Shown here piece by piece: positions 54,930 to 64,000 of a stretch of 64,000 nt of DNA (its first letter is position 1; each line of letters begins with the position of its first letter). The notes below the pieces were generated by a model that saw only the letters and a program-made list of their open reading frames with translations, did not search any database and was not told the DNA's origin. Origin of the DNA: Bidens hawaiensis (Eukaryota > Streptophyta > Magnoliopsida > Asterales > Asteraceae); contig JAIQDT010001127.1 of NCBI GenBank assembly GCA_021521415.1, forward strand, positions 434,001-498,000, in the 5' to 3' direction. The position numbers and the translations under genes are program-made.

Positions 54930-56001
54930 ATATTGGTTTACACTACTTTTTAATATTCTATCAAACTTTAATATTTTGTATGTTATGAAGATTTTATGAA
55001 CTCGTTATGAACTTTACAAGTTCAAATTTTGTATGAACGGGAACTTGTTATAAACTTTTATATTTTGTATCACATGGTTTTATGTTTTTTATGCTTTCTA
55101 ATATTGAAAGGTAAATCCAACCAAGTAGATAAACATGATCATAATAGTAGTTTAACTACATAAACAAAAAAGAAAACGAACAGAACTTTGATTCCAAAAC
55201 ACCAAAAATCAAAGCAAAATGAAGATGTTTATTTCATTTAATATTTTTTTAAACAAATAGCCAACACCTCATATTATATTCCTCAAGTCACTTATTTTAT
55301 ATTTATTTAAATATATATCATTTTTTATCATAATAATCATAATCATATAATTAAAACAAATTTATATTTAAATCAAATTCTTATAATTATCAACTTTAGG
55401 TTAATATCATTAATATTAATGATAATAATCTGTTGATTTGAAATGATGAGATGATAGTTGATTTGATTGATTGACCACATCGTCATACCCCACCACGTTT
55501 ACTCCTTAACGTCGCGTCTTGTGCGGTTTTCTAACCACACCGGCGGTGTGGTTAGAATTGCCCTATTTATATTATACAATGCTACAACATCCCATAACCA
55601 ATCAAGCAAGAAAATTACAAAAAGGTGGGGTACAATTTACCACACACCATTGTCTACTTTTGAGGTGGCTAAGGCAAATCTTGATGCACAAATCTTGATG
55701 CACAAATCTTGATGCTTAGGGTACAAGTTTTTTGACAAATGTGATGGATGTTCTAACCTTCAAAAGAATACTACTTCTAAAGGGGAATATGCTTGTTCTT
55801 GAAGGTGAAGTAATACATAGAAAGATTACAAAAAAAAATACCCAAATATGCAAAAAAAGAAATCACATATTTTACTTTGCTTATTCCTTGTGAGATCTTC
55901 TTAAAGAGTAGACACAAAGACATTTTCCACAAATACCCAACTGGGACCAAGACTTTCTTCAGCCAATCCTTGCTTGCCACGTGTTCAAAATGTCTATTTT
56001 T
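54930..56001. other. Intergenic region between the Athila-like gene and the E3 ligase
   Basis: No gene. Mostly AT-rich (55090-55440). A CG-rich dyad copy occurs at about 55490-55518 and a perfect 14-bp-arm palindrome at 55529-55557. A short direct duplication (ACAAATCTTGATGC) lies at 55688-55715. The segment just below 56002 is the 3' UTR side of the minus-strand ligase gene. Confidence 0.5.
55529..55557. repeat. Perfect 14-bp-arm palindrome
   Basis: TTCTAACCACACCG, one G, then CGGTGTGGTTAGAA. A copy of the CG-rich dyad motif sits ~15 bp upstream. It could be the fold-back end of a small DNA transposon or a transcription terminator-like hairpin. Confidence 0.75.
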
Positions 56002-59000
56002 TTACGGTTTGTCGATGATGCATTCGTTATCCGCGGATATTCTCCCAGAGCCACGGCCCACCATTTTCCCAAACGATGGCACTCCCGATAGACCCTTGAA
56101 GCTGCTACTTCCCTCACTGAAGTTTCTTGATTTTCTCAGTTTGGGCACTTTTGTAGAGGAAGTGAGGTCAAGATCATCGGTGTAGACTTTGACTTTTGCA
56201 ACCACCAACTGAGCAATGCTGCTTCGGCAAAACGGGCAGACGGGTGCGCTAAGTGATGTTGTTGTTGGGTTGGGTTTGTTGTGGCAGCATAAGGCTAAGG
56301 TGCATTGTGCACACATTTGGTGACCACAATCTTGGACCTCGATTGTGCATACTTGGTCAAAACATATACAACATAACTCGGTTTCGCTTACCTGCAAATA
56401 AAGCATGGATTTTTTTTTAGTTTAAACGAAAGCTCATAATTAAACTTGAAAAATACCACCAAGAAAAACCAAAACTGAAGGAATTGATGCATTTTTTTAT
56501 GTTTATATGAAAGCCCATGATCAAATTATGTAATGCACCAAGAAACACCATCATGTTAGTAAATTAAGAAACTTTTTGTTGTTCACATGAAACCCATGAT
56601 CAAATTTATATAATATGGTCAAGAAACACCAAAATGCAAGTAAATTGAGAAACTTTATGCTGTTAAAGCGAAAACCCATGACCAAGATTTCGGAATTGCA
56701 AACAAAGATATGTGTAGCTAAAGTCAAAAATCATCAACTTTGACCATTTCAAATCCAACTTTTTTGCATAGTGTTCCATGGTCACATATTCTTGACTTTC
56801 TAAAGATAGAAAGAAGAATAATTAAATTCAAATTACCTCGGAGATATTATCATCGTTAGTTCCAGTCTCCGAATGTGACGGAGATGGTAGTGAATAACCC
56901 GTTCCCTTTAATATTGGTTTCTCCCTCTCCCTATTAGCATCCATTAAAGCTTGCTCTAACAAAGCTTTCGCATCTTTATCAAGTTCACTAATGAACTTTA
57001 ATGGTGATGGCCAAACCAACGGTTCTGCAGATGACGGATTTAATAAAGCCGCACACGCGTCGTTCTTATGCTTTACAGCAACCAAATACGGAATTCTCCT
57101 GCATTTATTTGCAAAAATAAGCTTAAAAATCACAAAAAGAAACTGCGTAAAACTCTTTTATCAAAACCTGCAAACTTTGCGGTGGATCCAAGAGATATCT
57201 TTCATGGAATTCTTTGTAACAAGTGAAATCTTTTTTAGATGCATTAATAGTTATTTTTATACACTAAAAAGTGGTTCAAAAAATAAGCATGCATAACATA
57301 ATTTCCATGTAGTCATAAAGTAAAAAAAAAAACTAATCTTGATGCACTACAAGTAATCAAGAAAATGATGTTTTAACTTTTAAGTACACTGGCAAGTGGC
57401 AAATATAATCGATATAATTTGGAAATAAAATGTACCCGGATGCATCTCTGTGAAGCCGATCTGCACCCCATGCCAATAATTCTCTAATGCAATCTATTGA
57501 GCCCCCTCTTGCAGCCAAATGAAGTGGTGTGCTACCAGGGAAACTGTAAACAATGACAAACAAAAATTGACTCGTGAATACAATACTAGAGGGGGGGAAC
57601 GGGCGTGTCAAACGGGTTGTGTAACGGGTCATAGTTGGTAACTCGGTAATGTGTTGAAACTGATCGTGTCAGGTTGGAATGACTCATTGGGATGGCTCAA
57701 AACATGATTGCAAAAACTATAGCTTTAGAATATTTAAATGTATGTGTTAAATACATATCCGTATGACTCATTTCCTTTTTACCGATATATTGTTATTTGG
57801 ACCATTTGATATGTTTTTAGATAAAACATAACTCAAACCGACCTATTTACAAATGAAATTTTCTTTTTTCTTTTCATAAAGTATAAATGTATCTTATCAT
57901 TTTTGGATACCGGAGTTGTTAAAAGACAGTTTTGTGTACAGTTTAGATCATTTTGTAAACTGTAAGTTTAACATTTGTATATAAAACAATACTATATATC
58001 ATAACATCTTTCTACAAAAATGTAGCATTTTTATTTTGACAGCTAATATTTTGCACACATAATGACCCAAAAGGGATCCACGTCATCTTTAAACGACTCA
58101 AATCTAAGAACGATATATTAAATAAGTTTCTTCAATGAATTCATACCCGTAGCCACCGGTAGATGCACAAACAAGAGCCCCACTGTCTAGAAGAGCATGA
58201 ACACATCGTGGTCGTCTTTGATGGGCAGCCAAATGCAAAGGTGTTGCCCCTTTAGCGTCTCTAATGTTCACAAATCTTGAGAATCCCCTAAAACCCCCCC
58301 AATACAATTTACAAAACTTTAGTACTTAATATAAAAAAATCTACTTTAGATTGAATCTTCTCAAGATCAAAGAAACACACCAAGAAGCTGCAACGTGAGA
58401 CGTTCGGGCAGCCGAAAGAATGGTTTCAAGACAATCAGAATGGCCATAATAAGCAGCATAGTGCAAGCATGTTCTTCCATTTGGTGAATCAAACATCAAA
58501 ATCTAACAAATTGCAGATAATATTATCACTAACTCAACATTATCAAGAGATTTTTAAAGAGTAAAACCGATCAAATGAAAGGAATTGACATACATTTGCA
58601 TTAGCTTCAATGTGCTTTTTAACACAATCAATCTTCCCATGCATTGCAGCCATCATCAATGGAGTCTACCAATAAAGACCCAATAATCAAAGTCAACCAA
58701 ATTAGACAAATCCATCAAAAGGGGGGAAATAAATATTTCAAAAGGCGACAACTTGCGCATGAAATCGAGTTCAATCTAGACACATTCACACCTGTTTATG
58801 CCGATTCAACGAATCGAGATTGACGGATCGATCTTCCAGCAGCATAGAAAGAATCTGACAAAGCCCACAAAAAATGTGTCAAGAAATCCATCAAAGTTTC
58901 AATCTTTATGAATTACAGAACTGTAAATCAAGAAATCAATAAATCTTGAAACCACCCACATAAAATATTTCAAGAAATCCATCAAATTTCACATAAAGAT

Positions 59001-59442
59001 TTATGCTTTACACCTTGAAATCACCCACATTAAATACTTCAATAAACCCATCAAATTTCATTTAAGAACAGTAATAGATCAAGATTTCAAGAAATCTTGA
59101 TTTTTTTATTATATTTTATAAAATGCATCAAATACTTGAACAAATCAATAAATCTTGAAAACACCCACATGAAATACTTGAACAAATCCCATAAAGTTTC
59201 AATCTTTATGAATATACAGAAACTGTAAATCAACAAAATCTTGAAATTACAAAAACACCCACCTCGATCTGGCCATTGGCAGCAGCAATATGAAGAGCAG
59301 AATGACGATCATAAACAGTTGTTTGCTGAAAAAGCAATGGATCTTTATCCAAAATACTCTTCACAAGCTCCAGATCACCAAACTGTACGGCTGTAAACAA
59401 CCCATGTTCATCTGGTACTCTGCAACTCATCCCCTGACCCAT
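56002..59442 (-). CDS. XBAT31: E3 ubiquitin ligase with ankyrin repeats and RING finger (XBAT31/XB3-like)
   Basis: Intact minus-strand gene. Exons, 5' to 3' of the gene: 59442-59263, 58854-58792, 58665-58594, 58502-58381, 58287-58147, 57543-57436, 57098-56837, 56391-56002. All introns are GT-AG and phases agree, giving 1338 bp, 445 residues. It starts MGQGMSC, a likely N-myristoylation site with a possible palmitoyl Cys. Ankyrin repeats fill about residues 10-230 (HSALHIAAANGQIE, TPLMMAAMHGKIDCV, TCLHYAAYYGHSDCL, TPLHLAAHQRRPRCV, TPLHLAARGGSIDCI). A linker then leads to a C3HC4 RING near 320-370 (CCICFDQVC, CGHQMCAQC, CPFC). Length and ends (SSSFKGLS, RGSGRISADNE) match the plant XBAT31/XB3 family, membrane-anchored ligases linked to signalling and defence. 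Paralogue choice is uncertain. Confidence 0.93.
57544..58146 (-). other. Long intron of the E3 ligase gene
   Basis: Intron between exons 5 and 6. It holds a CGGGTYGTGTNAACGGGT-like repeat segment at about 57590-57690, of the kind scattered in plant introns, and AT-rich sequence. It contains no coding segment. Confidence 0.6.
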
Positions 59443-62350
59443 GGCGGAGAGTGGCCGGAAGTCCGCCGGAAACAGCCACTACCACCGGAAGGAGTGATGG
59501 GTGAAGAAGAAAGTGGTAAAGGTTTCACATTTAAGCTGGAGTTGTACTGAGAAATGTGGAGTTCGGGCAGGTAAAGAGGGTAGGAACGGGCAGGTGGGAA
59601 GGTGAAGAATAGAAGAGGTGTGAAGGCGGGCAGTAGTGAGATATTTTACGGGCAGGTTTTGGTTTTTATATGTTCAAGATGGATGGATAAATAAATTAAG
59701 TCTAGTTGTTTGACTGTTTTTCATTACCATCAATTATTCAACCAATTGGATATATAAAAAAAAATCTTATGTTTGTTTATATTTATGTTTTGATATTTAG
59801 GAGCAATAAGAATGAAAAGATGTGTATGTTAATATATTTTTTTTATTAGTTTGAATGAAGAGTAAAGTAATGTTTGCGTTCTTGTGATAAATTGGACGGA
59901 TATAACTTGTAACTTTGTTTTTCAAATTTGATCGGTTAAGTACTTGTGGCTGCAATTTCGTTACATGATGCGTATCTCTGTCTATTAAATTACCAATTTG
60001 CTTCTTGATCTGTTAAATTACCAGCAAATACAATCACCATCCATTTGCACCGACCACTCATTCGTCACTGGCCACCATTACCACCAGTCACCACCATCTA
60101 CAACAAGTAGCCACCTTCGGACCATGCTCCAACAACCAATGGTGGTAGTTGGTGGTACGATGCATATTCGGACTCCGGACATCTCACTAGGTTTATCTTC
60201 GAAAGGCAAATCTGAACTTCGTGATTCACGACTGATTGACACAAATATACAATTTGATTTCTTGAAACACCAACATACAAACCTGTAAATCGTTGTTGTG
60301 AATATGTGGTTGAGGGTTTGGATCTGCACAGGGGGAATGGCAACGACAGCTGCAGTAAATTAGGATTTTGATTTTGAGAACCGTTTCATCAGACAACATA
60401 TTTCTCGTGACCCATTGTCAATCTCCGCCTGCAACGGCCTGTGATTTAGGTCAGATTTTGATTTAGATGCACAAATTTCAAAATTCCGAGCATAAATTGT
60501 CATTTTCTATATCATTTTTTGGTGGTGAAATGTGAATGATGATGGTGTCGGTGGTGTTGATATAAATAATTAAATGGTGGCAAATTTAATGAAATACCAT
60601 TATTTTAACGTCCTAACTAATTAACAAATATTTAACAAAAAAACGTAATGTGTAATGAAACTGTAGCTACATGGACTAAGAATCAAATTTATAATTGGGG
60701 TTACAAGTTGTTTCCATTCATTTACCATAGGGACGCAAACAAAACTTTACACTGAATTCAATGAGACTTGGAATGAAACAAATTTAACATGATTTATACA
60801 TGTTTTATGAGTGATAAAAGAATTAAAGGTCAACTAAAAAGTATGAACATGAACGAAATCGATATATGAATGACGTTCATATCATGTTGGTACATTGTGT
60901 GTATTCATTTGTAAAGATTATAGCCAAATATTTAAGGGTTGAAGATCAAACAATCAATTGAAGGAAGCATGTTGCGTGGTATGCGGTTGAAATACAAAGT
61001 TCATATAGGTATAAAATGATGTACCCAAGTTGCATAAGTTCACATCTTTGTCTTTATGTAACTATGTCCTTACGTAGTAAGAACTGTGACGCCACCTTAA
61101 ACAATACATGTGTCGTGTATCGTGTGGTTTTAAAAGTGCACACTATGTGCAACCCAGGAGCCTGTATATACAAACCTCGTTCAACCATTGCTTTTACAAT
61201 CTTGAAGTACAAGCTCATAGGAACATGGAACAACCAAACAAGTGATTTTAAGGCTTGAGAAGTTTCACATCATCCTATTTGATTTAGTTTACCATGTACG
61301 TAATCGATACTCAGTAAACATTTACAATGTTTGGATTTTTTTTCTATGCCTATTAGTTGAATTATGGTGTAATGTCCTCTAACTCATTCGGTGAGATGAA
61401 CATTAACGGATGACAACTTCTCTTTTATAAGAAGTATTAGGGAATATATAAATTTTCATAATGATATTAATAGGAAATGTTACATGCAAACGAGCAATGA
61501 GCATTTGCTCAGAATCCATCTTGTTGATAACATATCTGTTATGATGTACAAAAAGGGGCAAAATGTACATATCAATATCTATATGATCTACAAAAGACGT
61601 GCGATTGATGAAATTATCAACTATGAAAACCGGTGCCTTTGAGGCGAACGAAGTTCAAATCAACAAATAATGAAAACCCCATGGTCGATGCACGAGTACG
61701 CTTCGACCATGGATGCATACAAGACTGAGAGTTCATTTTTAAAGTATTTAACAAGTCAACAAAGCCTATCAAAGAAAAATAAATTATCAAGCAAAAGCGT
61801 ACATAATCAGTATGTGTTAATGAATGTTGTAAAGCAAAATATTTGAAAAAATATTTCAACTTTATAATATGTTTTTCTTTTAAAAAAGAAGTTTGTAAAA
61901 CGAAGTTTAAACATCTTTATAAATCAAGGCAAAGTTTTAAAATGCCTTTTTAACACTTATAAATGTGCAAATGAATTCAAATTATTAGAAAATCTTCTTG
62001 GAGAGTATTTCTTTTCACATGTGTTCAAGATCTTGAATTCAACCACAACACTTTTTTTAATATTTATAAAAGTGTAATAGAATTCTAAGCATATATAATT
62101 AAACATTTATATTCATAACAGCCGATGATCTTTAACGTCAACTAAAATTGAAGGGAGGTGAAGATTTGAGATGACGGACGAAAGGTCTCAAGTGAAAATA
62201 TGATCTCAAATGAGTTTTACCGTAATGAGTCTTCGGGCGACGGGTTTTCTCCGAAGCAAAAGATAGTGAGCTTGAACTACCCTATAATGTTTGTGACAGC
62301 GGATGTTTGGAGTCGCCTTTTACCGTTAGGTTGCTCCGAATAACTAGAAT
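59443..62350. other. Upstream region of the ligase gene and intergenic DNA
   Basis: 59443-59700 is relatively GC-rich and purine-rich on the plus strand and should contain the ligase promoter and 5' UTR; I see no certain TATA box. Beyond that the sequence is AT-rich with no supportable gene. A 96-codon frame at 59998-60288 is CCACC-rich and lacks a domain. Confidence 0.5.
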
Positions 62351-62351
62351 T

Positions 62352-62875
62352 GCATGGCTTTAAATACAGACATGATTTAGTTAGGGATGTTCTGTGTGAT
62401 GTTCTTAAACGGGCAGGGATTTCTGCTAAAAAGGAGGCTCCTGTTAACTTTCTCACGGATCCTATTGAAGGGATGTCTACTTTACGACCATCTGATATTC
62501 TTGTGTTCGGGTGAGCAGGGGGAAACACGCCTGTGTGGATCTTACAGGAGTGTCTCCTCTTGTTGGGCTCAGGGACCGTGGGTTTGTTGTGGGTCAGGCT
62601 GCGTTGAAGGCTGAATCGGGCAAAGTTGCTAAACATGAGAAAGCTTGTTTAGATAATCAACATGTCTTTCTACAATTTGGCTTTGATACATTTGGTTTTC
62701 TGGCCCCAGAGGCTGTGAAATTTTTGAGTATGGTTCAGCGCGTCGTACTCGGAACCTTTTCAGCTTCTAGGTCCCAAAGCTTCGTTTTTAGCAGGATTGG
62801 TTTTGCTATTTAAAAGGGGGTTGCGGCGCAACTTGTTGCCCGTTTTCCTGCCACTTTATTATAATCGTTTTATAG
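62352..62875 (+). pseudogene. Non-LTR-type element remnant, C-terminal part
   Basis: A 5'-truncated remnant. Reading across frames: FKYRHDLVRDVLCDVLKRAG, then KKEAPVNFLTDP, STLRPSDILVFG, a TGA at about 62512 and a frame change, KHACVDLTGVSPLVGLRDRG, DNQHVFLQFGFDTFGFLAPE and FVFSRIGFAI with TAA near 62810, then GVAAQLVARFPA. It is the inverted partner of 63287-64000. The RHDLVRDVL and RP(S/A)DILV...ACVDLTG spacing resembles a PD-(D/E)XK endonuclease fold as in some LINE C-termini; this assignment is tentative. Confidence 0.5.
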
Positions 62876-63286
62876 TAAATTATATATAAAATCGTTTATT
62901 TAAAAAATATATATATATATAACTTATCAGATCTACCAATTACACATGTTCATGAGAGTTAAAAAGTGTGAATCTTATTAGGATGCAAGTACTAGAAGTA
63001 GATTCAACATTTAAATATAAGTCATTATTATCATACAAAATGGAGCCGACCGGTTGAGTATAACTTTTTAATGTACAAGCAAATGTGTTACTACTTATAA
63101 TACAGAATTAAAAAAAAAGTACAAGTCAATAAATTTGACCGTTTCTTAGTGTGTAAGAGTTTATTTATGTCTCATGTATCGCTTTATAAATAACATATAC
63201 AATATATAAGTTATAAATCTTTAAAAGTGTGTATAAGAGTTCTAATAATCCAGATTCGTTTTGACATAGAAACATCTAAACGATTT
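62876..63286. other. Spacer between the two inverted remnants
   Basis: About 410 bp, AT-rich, no gene. It separates the facing 3' ends of the two remnants. Confidence 0.6.
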
Positions 63287-64000
63287 ACAATGAAGTGGCA
63301 GGTAAGCGGGCAACAAGCTGCGCCGCAACCCCCTTTTGGATAGCAAACCCAATCCGACTAAAAACAAAGTTTTGATTCTTATGGGCTGATACGTTACTAA
63401 ACACAACTTTCTGAACCCTATTCAAAAGGTCTACGGCATCCGGAGTTAAGAAACCAAAAGTGTCAAAGGCGAAGGGGATAAACACGTGTTGATTCTCCAA
63501 ACAAGCTCTCTCGTGTTTAGCAACCTTGCCCGATGCCGCCTTCAATTCCCAACAAGAGGGGACACTCCTGTGAGGTCGACACAAGCGTGTTTTCCCCCTA
63601 CCCACCCAAAAACAAGTATATCGGCCGGTCGTAATGTAGATCTTCCTTCTTGAGGATCCGTAAGAAAGTTTACCGGGGCTTCCTTTTTAGCCGAAATTCT
63701 GGCTCGTTTAAGAACATCGCATAGAACATCCCTCACCAAATCATGCCTGTACTTAAACCCAGGAAACTCTTTGCAGTGAACCGCATGCTCGCCAAAAGAA
63801 TCCAAACAAACCTTACGGCAAACCGGGCACGGCTCATCTACCGGAAACAAAGGGATCATTAACCGATATTTCAGGATGGTCGGGTACGCCAAAGCCGACA
63901 TATGTTGGTCCAATCCTTCAATATGGAGAACACTTAAGAAATCTTGAGCCCAAGGAGCCCGAAGACACTCAAACACCGCTTTCTGACGAGGGGATAAATC
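63287..64000 (-). pseudogene. Non-LTR-type element remnant, longer inverted copy, runs off the window
   Basis: Minus strand, entering from beyond 64000. It reads KAVFECLRAPWAQDFLSVLH, then LMIPLFPVDEPCPVCRKVCLD, GEHAVHCKEFPGFKYRHDL, STLRPADILVFGWVGGKHAC, VDLTGVSPLVG, then after a deletion/frameshift near 63545 ASGKVAKHERACLENQHVF, GFLTPDAVDLL and GFAIQKGVAAQLVARLPA. CPVC...H...C is a zinc-finger-like cluster, and RPADILV...CVDLTG suggests a nuclease fold. Such C-terminal pieces are often labelled reverse-transcriptase-domain protein in plant genomes, but no reverse transcriptase is visible here. It keeps sense codons where the plus-strand copy has stops. Confidence 0.55.

Noticed and set aside
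59998..60288. 96-codon frame rich in His, Ser and Thr
   Set aside because: It arises from CCACC-rich sequence; no homology, splice site or conserved motif could be recognised.
62277..62636. 119-codon minus-strand frame
   Set aside because: It is antisense to the element remnant at 62352-62875, whose sense reading is supported by its inverted partner.

Overview
This window looks like nuclear DNA of a flowering plant, probably a eudicot. The evidence is GT-AG introns in several genes, an intact ankyrin/RING E3 ligase of the plant XB3/XBAT31 type, Tekay-like Ty3/gypsy chromoviruses, a Ty1/copia element and a Mutator-like element carrying an OTU protease. The style of the gypsy and copia proteins and of the remnants near 62-64 kb reminds me of Asteraceae, but that is recollection and was not tested. 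Most of the window is transposable elements, and only one gene looks intact, conserved and clearly cellular.

Layout. 1-2.6 kb: non-coding, with one small inverted-repeat element. 2616-13818: complete but defective Ty3/gypsy chromovirus (gypsy 1), LTRs of about 2.64 kb, 5-bp duplication CACAC. 13.99-17.4 kb: decayed Mutator-like (MULE) transposase fused to an OTU-type protease. 17.99-18.9 kb: small GRF-type zinc-finger gene and an unknown acidic reading frame. 18.9-25.7 kb: no convincing gene, but dense in two short dispersed motifs, fold-back modules and two related ~1 kb units, probably non-autonomous DNA transposons. 26207-51521: four insertions deep. A solo gypsy-type LTR (duplication ATGAT) is split by gypsy 2 (27075-50383, duplication CCTGC), which is split in its integrase by a 12.4 kb Ty1/copia element (34934-47305, duplication CTTTG). 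A tRNA-like module also lies in the solo LTR. 51.5-52.6 kb: ATG-rich satellite, two more tRNA-like modules and a probable 5' UTR exon. 53.2-54.9 kb: spliced, broken Athila-ORF1-like gene. 56.0-59.44 kb, minus strand: intact eight-exon XBAT31/XB3-like E3 ligase gene. 62.35-64 kb: two inverted remnants of a possible non-LTR element.

Relationships. LTR comparison by eye gives the order gypsy 2 (oldest pair, roughly 1.5-2% different), then copia (5 differences in 401 bp, all transitions), then gypsy 1 (about 0.5%). Each autonomous-type element has lost its reading frame. Gypsy 1 has near-identical LTRs but at least five coding lesions, which suggests it was moved by proteins made elsewhere.

Most unusual signals: (1) the copia element repeats the 8-mer GCGAAGTT or its complement about 33 times, only in LTRs and untranslated segments, often as hairpins; (2) the same element has a ~975-codon accessory frame downstream of pol; (3) both gypsy copies keep an extra coiled-coil/acidic frame between the primer-binding site and gag; (4) a 20-bp motif and a GC-rich dyad motif are sprinkled over 17.5-25.7 kb and flank the MULE. 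All calls come from reading by eye; no database search was run.
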